Of a stretch of DNA of 64,000 nucleotides, positions 17,578 through 28,565 are shown piece by piece; position 1 is the stretch's first letter; each line of letters starts with the position of its first letter. The DNA lies in contig NC_084896.1 of assembly GCF_958979055.1 (NCBI RefSeq), positions 1,054,001 to 1,118,000 of the forward strand. Direction: 5' to 3'. The translations under genes were made by a program, and so were the position numbers. The notes below the pieces were generated by a model. The model saw only the letters and a list, made by a program, of their open reading frames with translations. It was not told the DNA's origin and searched no databases. The DNA comes from Alnus glutinosa (Eukaryota > Streptophyta > Magnoliopsida > Fagales > Betulaceae).

Positions 17578-17960
17578 CAAAATTTTGGACGGCCGGACTG
17601 GCAATGGGGCTCCTACAAAACAAGGGGAAAAAGTCACCGGAAACCGCCGGTCCTAGATGAGCAGGGAGCCTTTGATGCTTAAGTCAGTAAGTGGTTCTCT
17701 GAGAGAAAACTAAATGGAGAGAGTAGGAGAGGAGAAACGTGCGTGAGTAGGGAATGAGGAGAGTTTGCGTACATGATGTTGGGGATGTGCGTCTCTTTTA
17801 TTGGGAGGCTCCTTGGGGATGGTCCCTTGGATGCTTGCCATGTGGTAGCCTTGTGACTGTATGATTATTGACACGTAGTGGGGTGACAAAGTGGGCCTGT
17901 GGTAATTATTTGTGTGTACACCATAGGCAAATGACAAGAAATATAACTAGGAAGTCCTTT
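17578..17960. repeat. Unclassified dispersed repeat, part of a family also seen at 33.9 and 56.9 kb
   Basis: It has a GC-richer composition than its surroundings and contains TTTGATGCTTAAGTCAGT (17671-17688), which recurs at about 56981. A related motif, CCTCCGACGCCCAAGTTAG, lies near 33988. I associate this motif with common plant transposon or LTR sequences, but ends and class were not resolved. Confidence 0.4.
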
Positions 17961-18399
17961 TTTTCTCCTTACTAATCTTTACATTTTAGAAGCGTTAGGA
18001 TCTTCGTTTTCTGGTTAGAGGTATACTTGAAGCACAAAAATTTGTAACTTTCATCATCTCCAAAGGAGTTACTGAGAATTAACTAGAACCTTTGATGTGA
18101 CTGCCGTATCCTTGTGTCTGCATTTGGTTAGACACTGAACCCAGGCTTCGTATCCAACAATCGTTAGCGCTCTTTGAGGAGCTGCTTTTCAGTTGGGACA
18201 TTTCTAGGCTTTTGGCATGCCCCTTTCAAGATGCTTTGCTTTGTGTAGGAAATGTGCATTAAAAAAAAATACAGTAAGGTCTCAACGTGTTATAGATGGT
18301 ATATAGATTTTTAGAATAACAGATGTGTACTTTAGTTAGGACTCTATTTCTCTAAGTGTCCTCTACTAGTTCCCTAATTAACTGTTGGTATTTTCTGTA

Positions 18400-19240
18400 G
18401 AAGAGGACATACGGTTTCGGCGACCAGCTTCTTGCCATATACTAAATCGTTATATCCCATGAGATGCCATGTCGCTATGAACTTTGAAACCCCTTTCAAT
18501 GTGTCAGCAATTGAATGTGAAGTTAATTGTCTTCCACATCAGAGTGCAGATATGAATTTCTTGGCTCACTTCCTTGTTAACCAGGGTATTTGTGGCACAA
18601 GAATTAGATATCATGTTACATTAATCAAATGTGAATCTCACCATTGTCATAGTTATGTCAAAACCGTTCACTTTTCTGTTGTCAATGACATAACCATTGT
18701 TGTCATTATGTCAAAACCCTTCACTCCAATTATCAATAAAGCAATTTGATGTAGTTGTTGGCAGGATGATGATATTGGTATGGATTCTAGGGCTTTCTTG
18801 TAGGGGCTGTGTGGTGCAGAGGGAAATTAGATCTGGCGGGTTCCATTTTAGGCTAACAGGTTCTTAGAACTCGTTAATAATAGTATTCCCTATCTGTTTG
18901 AAACATGTTAACATTTTCTTTCTTGCTGAAATGGGAATTCCCCACATGTTTCTGTGACTATTGTGTGATGGCAAGCATCAATAAACGTTGCCAGGCGTCC
19001 ACTGAGATAGTGGCCTTGTTATTTTAATCCCTTTTTCAAGTAGAAATCTCTTTAGATTTTGAAGATTTTAATCTATTAATTTAATGTTGGTTTATTTGGT
19101 GCAAAGCTGCCAAAAAGGTGTTCTTCGTTATGTTTATGGTTTCTGGGGTCTATGATTTGACCGGCCACCTAATAATGTACCTTAGAGAGAGACTAGTAAT
19201 TAGTAAACATTGAAAGAAGATTGTTATTAGACGCAAGCAA
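18400..19240. other. Region 3' of the NFD6-like gene without a recognised gene
   Basis: A plus-strand frame at 18432-18749 shows no family resemblance. The only gene-like signal is a possible further NFD6-like acceptor TTTTCTGTAG at 18391-18400. Repeated phrases such as ATGTCAAAACC(G/C)TTCAC near 18656 and 18708 suggest local duplication. Confidence 0.4.
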
Positions 19241-19241
19241 G

Positions 19242-19540
19242 TTTACGGCCCCGATTAATAACTCCCTCCCCTTCTCTTTTCCCTCCCTTTATTTTTACAT
19301 CTCTCAAAAAACATCAACTTCAAAACATTCTTAACTTTTTTTTACTTTTTATATCACATCAACAATTTTTTATTATTATTTAAATAAAAAAACTCACTAC
19401 AATACAAAATTTTTTCACTTTTTTATATAAATTTTTTCAACTTTATATCACATCAATCACTTTTTACTTTTACCCAACAAAAAAATTCCCCCCAAAGGGA
19501 GGGGAGGGAAGGGGAAGGGGGTTACTAAATGGGGTAAATA
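19242..19540. mobile_element. MITE with C/G-rich terminal inverted repeats
   Basis: The left end, GATTAATAACTCCCTCCCC with CCCTCCCTTT, is mirrored by GGGAGGGGAGGG and GGGGGTTACTAAATGGGG at the right. The AT-rich interior includes TATATCACATCAA and ACTC(A/C)CTACAA, which recur in 57720-57975. Target-site duplication not determined, so the ends are approximate. Confidence 0.6.
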
Positions 19541-19838
19541 AAATTACTTTTTTCATTTAAATTGAGTTGTAAAATTTTTTATTTTAGTTTGTTAAATTGA
19601 TATTTGTTTTGAAAAATGATAAAAGTACAAAATCTTTTACTAAAAAATAGGTATCAAAATGATATGGACTTGCATTGTTAACTGATTTTGACAGTTGTTC
19701 TTAATGGATATGTTTTTTACCTGCATTTTTAATTGATTTCGTCCGACCTATTCTCACGTGCATTCTTAAACCAACATCTGTTAATCTTAATCATATTAGA
19801 ATTGTGTGTAAATTACTTGCACTAAGAACATATTTAAA

Positions 19839-20081
19839 CCAGCATTAAGACTGTTTCTTAAAAGAAATGATAAGGGTACCAAATTTTTTTTCCAAAAGAT
19901 AGGTACCAAATGATGTGGAGCTTATTCGTTGGTACTTGTAGCATTTCTTTTTATTAATTGTTTTGATCATCTTCAATGAATAAGCTTTACATCATTTGGT
20001 ACCTATCTCTTTGTAAAAAAATTTGATACCCCTATCATTTATATTAAGAAACAGTCTTTTAAGAAACAATCTTAATGCTGG
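19839..20081. mobile_element. Palindromic MITE-like element
   Basis: The arms CCAGCATTAAGACTGTTTCT and AGAAACAATCTTAATGCTGG are inverted copies. The inner arms GATAGGTACCAAATGATGT and ACATCATTTGGTACCTATC are also inverted. About 243 bp in total, with no clear target duplication. Confidence 0.65.
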
Positions 20082-21057
20082 TAACAAAACTTATGCCAAA
20101 ATTTACAGTAACAAAAGGGGAGGTAAAACATGAGTGGAGAATGGACCCAATGCTTTGTGACCTTTGTCTATCTATTAGGGTCAAGTCCATCAGTCCATGT
20201 GCATTTCACGTGAAATGACAAGATAAGGATCTACTTTCACGTTTTCCTGTTTGAATGCCAGAGATTGTAATTGCACGGCTTGAAAAATAATTGGAAATTG
20301 CAATGAAAAGCCAACTATGCGAGTCTCGAGATTTTTTCTTTTTTCTTTTTCTTTTTCATTTTTTTAAAAAAATTATTTTCATCTCTCGACTCATCATCAT
20401 GACTCATGTTTATAACCGGGAAAAAGATTAACGATTTTTTAATAACTTATTCACTATTTTTTTTTTTTTTTTGAATATTCATTAGATTCTTGTGTGTGTA
20501 TGTGTGTGTTTTTTATTGGATAAAATCTTTAAAAAGGTCCACGTGGTTTTCAAGTTTATCAAAATACTCTTTAGGTTTTTTGAAAGTGATAAAACTAGTT
20601 TTTGAATTTTATGAATTATGAGTTCATAAAATTAGTCATTCCATTCACTAACCATCAGGCTTGTCTGTCAATTGTCACCTCTAAAGAAAAAAAATGTTGC
20701 ATCGTGCATATATTTATCATATCAGCATATTCCCTAAGAAAAAGAAGGGTAGAAATTCCCTTTACAGGTGGTGGTGGTGGTGAAATACTCTGACAATCAA
20801 TCATCTCCCGTGCAATGGTGGGTGGTAGGAAACTCCACGATGTAGAAGAAAACTTTATCCTTCATTAAAATATATAACTTAATATAGAACTTGACACATG
20901 TTCATACGACACTTTCATAATTTTATCCGATCCAATCTAAAGATATTATTAATTGTACACACATTCATGTATAATGTATTGAAAGCTTTAATTTGGATTT
21001 GGAGGTCGTACATCCAACTATTGAAACCTTCCTCACACGCAAGCATGTGTATACTAA

Positions 21058-21770
21058 GGGCTCGTTTGGTTTGTGGAATAGACCACAGGAATTGAATAAC
21101 TATTCCATAGGAATAGTCATTATTATGTTTGGTATGGATCTATTCCTTGAAATACCTATTCCCTTACGAAGAGGAATACCTATTCCTCTAAAAAATGATA
21201 GGAATAGCTATTCCAATGGGAATAGACTAGATTTTTCAAAAAAACACAATTATTTTTTATTCTCTTTCAGTTTCTTTTTTTTCAAAAAAAAAAAAAAGGT
21301 GAAAAATAGAAACTCCACCCCCCCTTAACAGTGGCTCCGGGGATGGTCGCACGACCCTTTGGGTGATTTGGGGGTGGCCCAAATGGGCTTCGGGGGTGGC
21401 CGTGGCCACCCCCAGAGTCACTCGTGGGTGGCCTAACCACCCCCGATTCTCATCAGGGGTGGCCGCGACCACCCCTTGTATATTTCGTGGGTGGCCAACC
21501 AATTGTGGTGGTCGGCCACCCTGTAGTTTTCAATTTTTTTTTAAAAAAAAAAAAAATTATAATTTAAGTTTTTATTTTTATTATTTATTATTTTTAAAAT
21601 TTATACAATGTGAGAATTTTTTAGTAATTTTGATTGTATTCCAATTAATGTATATTAGTTGTTACCAAACTAAAGATTAAGAATAACCATTCCATTCCAT
21701 CAGTTTCTATTCTTAGGAATAACTATTCATTTTCCTAATGAAATAGTCATTCCGCAAACCAAACGAGGCC
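21058..21770. mobile_element. Tourist/PIF-Harbinger-type non-autonomous element with GC-rich core
   Basis: The terminal inverted repeats are GGGCTCGTTTGGTTTG at the left and CAAACCAAACGAGGCC at the right. They are flanked by TAA at 21055-21057 and TAA at 21771-21773, the 3-bp duplication expected of PIF/Harbinger. The subterminal arms carry many inverted copies of GGAATAG and CTATTCC. The centre (21310-21525) is a GC-rich tandem array of GGGGTGG and CCACCCC units. No transposase is present; the open frames across the core reflect the repeat. Confidence 0.85.
21310..21525. repeat. GC-rich GGGGTGG/CCACCCC minisatellite core
   Basis: Direct and inverted GGGGTGGCC-type units of roughly 25-30 bp sit inside the Tourist-like element. 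The same kind of core occurs at 42900-43170 and 46484-46600 inside different elements. Confidence 0.75.
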
Positions 21771-22451
21771 TAAGAAAATTGAAAATTCTCAGAATCTTGG
21801 ACTATGTTCTTCACCACTATATTAAGTTATTAACTCTTCAAGCATTTTTAAGTTGGACTGTCTTTACGTAAAATACTTTTTAAAATATTCTAAATTAAAT
21901 GTAGAGAAAGGTACCGCTAGGGTACTACAATATTTATCATAAGTTTTTTCACAAATTACCTTGACAGTCTACGTAGCGTTTACCACTTTAGCCAATAAAC
22001 ACTTAATTAAATTTATTTGTCAAATTTATTTGTTTAATTTGAATATTCATTTTGTGCAACTAACACTCATGTAAACTATCCTATCAACTTGTAAAAGATT
22101 GTAACTACAAGAAAATTTCAAAATAACTTCACAAGTGATTAATAGTTTTGAAGTAGAGAAATGATTGTTGTACGACTATAACATTTTTTTAAATTGACAA
22201 TTGAATCTGTTTTCTTATATTTATATTTTCAATATCTAATAATTAATCAATTTAATCTTAAAAAAAAAATTGTTGAGTTTCACAACATCGTACCACTTAC
22301 CACTTAAATTTTAAGTGTACCATGATAGAGTAGTGAAAATTTTCCGAACAAAACAAACAGTTAAAATTGACATGCAACAGCCATTTTAGACCCGTGAATG
22401 TCTCTCTAGATTTTTTCTTTTTGATTTTTCCTCACCAATTTACTTCTAGGG

Positions 22452-22472
22452 GGAGAGAGAGAGAGAGAGAGA
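22452..22472. repeat. (GA)n microsatellite upstream of the At1g01500-like gene
   Basis: About 10 GA units some 500 bp upstream of the inferred 5'UTR donor at 22970, a common feature of plant promoter and 5'UTR regions. Confidence 0.85.
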
Positions 22473-22970
22473 CGGAGCCTCCGTACTCTCGTAGATTCGT
22501 AGATCCTCCTATGTATACAGAGCTTGCCCATCATTTTCAATACATCGGCCTTGTGAACCTGCCTATTCTCTTTCCCGGATAAGATCTGAAGAATATCAGA
22601 CGCAGGGTGACCCCACTTCAACAATATTTAATAAATACAACCTTCAATTCTTCAAAACTTGCCAGTACGACAAAAACATTAAAATTAAAGCAAAACAACT
22701 ACAACCCCATTATTATTTGAGAAATTTGAGGACTTGGGTTGTTCTCAAATTTTGTTATTTGATTGATTTTTCAATTAATTCAAAGCAACCATTTTTAGCT
22801 GTCAATTTGATAAGTTATTATAGAACAGAACTTTTCGTGGCTACAATTTTCTGCAGAAGATCGAAAGCTCTGTTTTGTTTTATTGGTGAGGGGTCAGTAT
22901 TCAAGCCATAGGATCAAATTCGATTATTGGGATTGTAGAGGCTGCAACCAGAGGATGTAAGATATTCGCG

Positions 22971-23972
22971 GTGAGTTTCCCTGGGAATTAAGTAAATTTT
23001 TGTGGTTTTTTTTTAATGTTTCTATGGTTATCTTGAGATCGAGAGTTTTGTCTGTTTATATGACGCGGGTTATTTGTCGTCTGTACCCGGCAATTTTGTT
23101 GCAATCTGTGGGGTTTTATTTTGTTCCTTTGATGTCTGATCAGATGGTTATAAGTACAATTTGTTTGGTTTGATCTTCGCTGAATTGCAGTTTTGGCAAA
23201 AACAAATAAAAGGAGTAATTTATAAATTCTTTCTGTAGTGTCTAGTTGCTGTGGTGATGAAGGTATGTTTCTCTATAGGTGATATTCAAATTTTGTTCAT
23301 ATTGTTGGGGTTTTTCTTGTTTGTATCGCATGGTATGTAGTGGGTTGAGTTTGGTGTGATGTTTACTTCACCTCAAATTGGGTGTGAATCAGTATGGGGC
23401 CATATTGTTCAGCTTTTGTCATCATTATTTGTTGGGTTTCACATTTTTGTTCTTTGGATTTTTCTCTAGTATTTTTTCCGTCTTCTTATCCCTTCTTTAT
23501 CTTTTCTTTCTGCTTCTGGTTTGGTGGTTTTTTCCCCGTTGGCTTCTGCTCTGTTTAATTAATTGCCGTCTGTTCTGTTCAAGCCATCTATCTTGATAAG
23601 TTTCATATCTATTTGGGTTTTTGTTTCCTCGCTCCTTTCTTCTTTTAGGTGTCCTGTCTGTCTGAACTGGGTTTCTGCCGTTATATTAGAAAGTTTTTGT
23701 TTATTTATTTTCTTCATGTAGATTCTTCTGTTCATGTCTTTTCTATGAGAAATTTATGCTCCCAACCCCTTCTCTCTTGCATACTGATTGTGTTTCTGCT
23801 TTCTGCTCTTTGTTGGTTTTCCAGTGTCCAAATTATGCTATACGAATTTTGTGCTGACTTCATTCACATGGCTACGGCTGTTCTTTCACCGCTTGAGTTT
23901 CATTTGTATGAATTATCTCAACTCATAAACTCAATTAAAGTGGAAGGATTTCACTGAGGATTAAACTCTTCA
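22971..23972 (+). other. Probable 5'UTR intron of the At1g01500-like gene
   Basis: A strong donor (TTCGCG|GTGAGTTT) at 22971 and an acceptor (AACTCTTCAG|GGCC) ending at 23972, six bases before the start codon. The interval is T-rich with no conserved coding sequence, as expected of a leader intron. The open frames in it (for example 23378-23596) are hydrophobic because of the T-rich composition. Confidence 0.65.
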
Positions 23973-23977
23973 GGGCC

Positions 23978-25679
23978 ATGGAGAATTCTTCTGAGATGTC
24001 TAATGGAAATGGGCCAACCGACAATGGCCACATGGTTATGAGGAACTCTTCTTATCAACCCTGCGTCAAGGTTTCTCTACCCTGGCTTGATTTGAGAGTT
24101 TTTTATGTTAGAGTTAGCAAGTGTGAGATTGATGATTCCACTCCTGAGTACCTCACCCTAAACCATATTCCCCTCAACCGTGATACACTTCTTGAAGTCA
24201 ATGGTGTTAGAACAAGCATATATTCTGATGGGGTGTCCACCCTTCTTAGAAGGGATCGATTAGATAAGAAGTCTGAAGAAGCGACTTTTGTGAGCACTGA
24301 TAGCATCAGGATGACAGGGTGTGTGAAGTTTGAGGTATTTGATAAGGATCTTCTTGTGTTATCTGGGGTTTTAGAATTGTGTAATAGTAATGGTTTTGTC
24401 AAGGAACCAAACAATCAAGGCCAGGGATGGAGCATGAATTGTGAATCTGATGCGACTGTTGGCACTGGCTTCTTTAAGGGGAAGCAAATGTTGGGGCCGG
24501 AGTTGGCTTCGCCTACAATTGAGGTCTACATTGCAGGATCCTTTTCAGGCACTCCAATTATCTTAACAAAGACTTTGCAGCCCAGTCATCGAAAAAAGCA
24601 TACGAGGAAGGGGACGTTGGATTCAATACCTGAGTATGAGGCAACTGAAGGCCCAAAAGATGCTCCTTCCAGGCTTTCTTTGCAGGTACCCTTTTGCTAA
24701 TCTAATTCTGTAAGTTGAAGGGTTTAATGGGATTCTTTTTCTACTTTTAGATATTCTGTTCATCTCTTATGCAAGTGTTTCTTCAGCCCTGCTCATGTTT
24801 GATCCCATGTTTGCTGCCTAAATGTTAGCTTACTTTGTAGTATTTCTTGTTGCATAAAGTATTGGACAAGCATATCCTATAACGACCCAGGAAAAAGCGG
24901 CTAGCCACATTTACGCGATCACCTCAAAATGACCAGTCAATTTGGAGCTTTTCCTATAATCCATTATAAAGCTCAGTTTCACCTAATAACTAGGCAATGT
25001 GAGACTTTAGCACTCATGAATATTTTTATAAACCACTTACTCTGTGTGAGCTATTCATTTCTTCTTAATATGGGATCGAGGTGTTACAAACTCCCTCCCT
25101 TAAACTCCTGGCATCCTCGTTAGAGTCACGTCATGCGGTGCTCTAGTACCACATGACCTAGTGTTATTAGGAGATTCTAATACAATTTGTAACGACTCAG
25201 GAAAAAGTACTAGCTACATCTAGGCTATCACCCCAAAAAGATTAGTCAATTTGGAACTTTTCCTAAAATCCATTATAAAGTCCAGTTTCACCTAGTAACT
25301 AGGTAATGTGAGAATTAGTGCACATAAGTATCTTTATAAACCACTCACTATGAGCTATTAATCTCTTCCCAATATGGGACCATATACATTCTTATCCTAG
25401 ACAGTTCAGAATGATAGGTGCTGGCATATGTTTTGAAGCTATGAATTAATAGGATGCTACCCTTTTTGTTTTGTGTTACATTATTTTAGCAACTTACTAG
25501 AATTTGTTAGAGCTGTATAATAGAAATATCTTTTATCCTATTGCTGCAGTCTTCCATGGCTTTTCTATGTAATACGTATACAGACACAGATGAATAATGC
25601 AAGTTGTATGTCCTTTTAGACACCCAGTCTGATTTAGTTAAGAGGTGTAGTCAACATGACCCTGGACTTGAAAGAGTGG

Positions 25680-25720
<41 letters not shown>

Positions 25721-26952
25721 TAATATCACCTTGAATTCCGTCACTTTTTAAGGATTGTAGTTTGCTTATGGTGTAGATATACAGTTTCCCTCTTTTTGCT
25801 TTATTTCCACCTTGCCATAAACAATAACCTATGACCACCTACTGTGTTAAGTTGTGAAATGATGCTAACCCCAGAAAGAAGTTTTATGGAGTCTTTGGAA
25901 CGTTATCTGGTGAAATTATCTTTTGGGTTGTACTGCATTGTATTCAGATAATTGCAGCATATACTTCTATGGAGATGGATGGATCCAACTAATATTCTTC
26001 CTCTATCTGCTAAATCCAATGTCTTTTCGACTCCCTCCGTGCTGCTCTGTCTGAGTTGCCGCAATTGTGATTTTCATTTGTATATCAGCTGATCTACACA
26101 TAGTTATCTCTGTTTAGATATATGTTACCTCTTAAACACGCTTGCCTTCTCTGGGGTACCTCACAATTCTCAAGTACTATGACAGTTGGGTAGGTACAAG
26201 ATATTCCAACTCCACAGGCACTTTATATTCACAGTGATGACAGCTTACACAATCTCTCTCATTATCTTGATCAGTTGTAGTTAATTAGAGGGCTGCATTT
26301 GTGTCTAGTTGTTGCAATAGCCTAAACGTGACAATACTTGATATTGTTAGAGATACGATTCATTGTCAACTTTTCACACAACTATCCTATATGGTAGGAA
26401 ATCATAAGCTCTTTGAAAAAAGAAAAGAAAAGGAAATCACAACTATTCAATGATCCCCTGCCACATAGGATAGTTGTGTGAAAAGTTGACAGGGAATTAT
26501 ATCTCATATTGTTATTGTAGCTAGAGACTTTATTGATTGCCTTTCATGCGGTTTTTCGTAACCAGTTAGCATACTGGTAACATTTGTCTCATATGGTTGG
26601 TATTTTACTTGGGAAACTAACAAATATTTCTTCAACAAGTATATTTTTATGCTTGTTTGCATTCTACTTTGCTATTAAATTTTGCTTTCCTAACTTAGCA
26701 TCCTGCTTTTCATTGACTTTGCAGATGTCAGAATTCCCAAACCACAAACCAGAAAACGAAGACGACTACAACCTGTACTCCGGGACAGCGTATTTTGAAG
26801 GTGAAGATGGAGAGCTTTCATGGTTCAATGCTGGCGTGAGGGTGGGTGTTGGTATTGGCCTTAGCGTTTGTCTTGGAATTGGAATTGGAGTGGGCTTGCT
26901 CGTTCGAACTTACCAAGGCACCACCAGCAACTTCAGAAGGAGGCTACTGTAA
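23978..26952 (+). CDS. At1g01500-like protein of unknown function, membrane-anchored
   Basis: Two coding exons, 23978-24685 and 26725-26952, join in phase 0 to give 311 residues plus TAA. The start MENSSEMSNGNG and blocks such as VKVSLPWLDLRVFYVRVSKC, SIYSDGVSTLLRRDRLDKKS and EEATFVSTDSIRMTG match a plant-specific family sometimes labelled 'erythronate-4-phosphate dehydrogenase family'. I see no dehydrogenase fold or NAD motif, so that label should not be read as a function. The C-terminal exon has an acidic stretch and then a Gly-rich hydrophobic helix VGVGIGLSVCLGIGIGVGLL (about residues 275-295), followed by the basic tail NFRRRLL. This suggests a C-terminal membrane anchor. The 3'UTR probably runs to about 27190-27480. 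The intron carries a repeat pair and a MITE. Confidence 0.88.
24879..25380. repeat. Pair of diverged direct repeats (LTR/TRIM-like) in an intron
   Basis: Copy 1 is 24879-25088 and copy 2 is 25188-25380. They share TAACGAC(C/T)CAGGAAAAA, TAGTCAATTTGGA.CTTTTCC, CCATTATAAAG, CAGTTTCACCTA and CCCAATATGGGA-like phrases in the same order. Copy 2 starts TGTAACG and copy 1 ends GTGTTACA, so a TG...CA terminal repeat is plausible. About 100 bp separates them and copy 2 is truncated at its 3' end. No primer-binding site was recognised. Confidence 0.6.
25683..25715. repeat. Poly-T tract
   Basis: A run of 33 T in the At1g01500-like intron. Confidence 0.95.
26350..26505. mobile_element. MITE, Mutator-type, in the At1g01500-like intron
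   Basis: The arms GAGATA then TTGTCAACTTTTCACACAA face TTGTGTGAAAAGTTGAC then ATATCTC. The flanks ATATTGTTA (26341-26349) and ATATTGTTA (26506-26514) are an exact 9-bp target-site duplication, the hallmark of Mutator-like transposition. The element is 156 bp with no coding content. Confidence 0.85.
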
Positions 26953-27482
26953 TCCAGGCTTTCCCTGTTTCCCCGTCTTGCCAAATTCAACTTTCCCCAT
27001 GATCCAAGGCAGCTAACTTGGTGTTTCTTGTTGCATATATGTCCCAGTTGTCAATGAGGAGGCTCGTGTAGTTTGCAATTAAGTGCAGGAAATGCATGAG
27101 TTCAAGTATTTCTTGGCCTCTATTGGGACTAAACCTTTCATCTGATATAAAAAAGGACCATTCGTTTCAAATGTACAACAATAAAAGCAGGAAACCTCTC
27201 AGCTTCTCTTGCACTTGATTTTGTAGGGAATGATCTTGTTTGTGTGTTCAGATCCTCATCTAGCTAGTGCTTTCTGCTGCGGCCTTCTGTATCTGTGAGT
27301 TCTGCTTTTGTCTTGTAAGGTGTTGATTGCAGTGAAGTGTTTGGTAATGGAAGAAAGTGTAGATCCCTTTGCCGACTCATGACTCCAACTTCTGTCTTCC
27401 TACCTATTTTGTTTTCTTGGCTTTTGCCGGCTCATGCTTTTGCTTAATATAGGCTACAATTGTGATTGAAGCTACGTCAGTG

Positions 27483-27484
<2 letters not shown>

Positions 27485-27531
<47 letters not shown>
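27485..27531. repeat. Poly-A tract, 47 bp
   Basis: It lies just downstream of the At1g01500-like 3'UTR. It may be a simple repeat or the tail of a retroposed insertion; no flanking duplication was found. Confidence 0.9.
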
Positions 27532-27537
<6 letters not shown>

Positions 27538-27549
27538 TCTTTTAACTAC

Positions 27550-28565
27550 GTGTTGGTGTTCGTGTCTACTAGTTGGAAAAGAGTTATAAGTCTAGCATTT
27601 TTCTTAGATTAAAATTTTTGTTGAGAACCTATATTAATGTGATGGTAGCTTGTCTAAACAAAAAATAATTGGGCAGTAAGACAATGATCACAAGCTATCT
27701 GATTCTATTATGATGGTTACCTTCCTCTAATATTGAATATGTTAGCTTTAATTATTATATTAGTGACATAATATGAATTGTAGTAAACTATATAATTCTG
27801 TGGGACATATTTTTTGGATTTTGAAAGTTTTGAGGAGTAACAATATAAATTAATAAAATAAAATAAAGACGTAAAAGGCATTATCATAAATGTAGAAGAG
27901 GAGGAATGAAAAAAAATAAAAAAAATCTAAGGGAGCCAATCTAGAACGAATTTGAGGCTAAAGCCTAAAATATAGTGAAAATATTACTACAAAGAATTCA
28001 CAAGCCTCCTTTGTATACGAATTGGAATAGGCAAAGAGACCCATAAATGGTTCCACAGCCCCTTCACTTTGTACGGCACGGCCCAAAACATTATAGGCAA
28101 AGAGACCCATATTGGTTACCTGGCCAGTGGGTACGTATTGGCAGAGCCATCCGTTGGCTTAGTGGCATTACTGCCAAGCTGCGGAGAAACATAAAAAATG
28201 AAACCACGATTACGATTACTTTACTCTTTTAACTTCGAATACATTAATCAAAAGTGGTCTTTGTTTCTGATTTTAATAATTACATCAACAACGGCTCTAT
28301 TCTTTTCTCGTTTGTTAATTTGAAAATCAAACGTAGTCAGGAAGAGGGCCACAAAGATACTAGGAAAGATATCAAAAGCATTCAGGCTTGCTTCTATTGC
28401 AGAGGTGGAAAGATCCAGTTTTATGTACACAGTCCACACGAAGTTCTGACCATTTGAACACTGGTTAATATGCACAATATTGACAGAAAAGGCTAAACCT
28501 CTGTAATGACAACAGCACAATGGCGCAACAGTTATCTACAACCACAACATAAACACCAGTACTTT
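27550..28565. other. Convergent intergenic region
   Basis: AT-rich, between the 3' ends of the At1g01500-like gene and the BTB gene. The phrase GGCAAAGAGACCCATA occurs twice (28030 and 28096), a small local duplication. The last ~300 bp are the BTB gene 3'UTR side. No gene was recognised. Confidence 0.5.

Noticed and set aside
21257..21680. Open frames on both strands with repeated Gly-Trp-Pro/His-Pro peptides
   Set aside because: They translate the GGGGTGG/CCACCCC array in a Tourist-like element; both strands are open because of the repeat, not selection.
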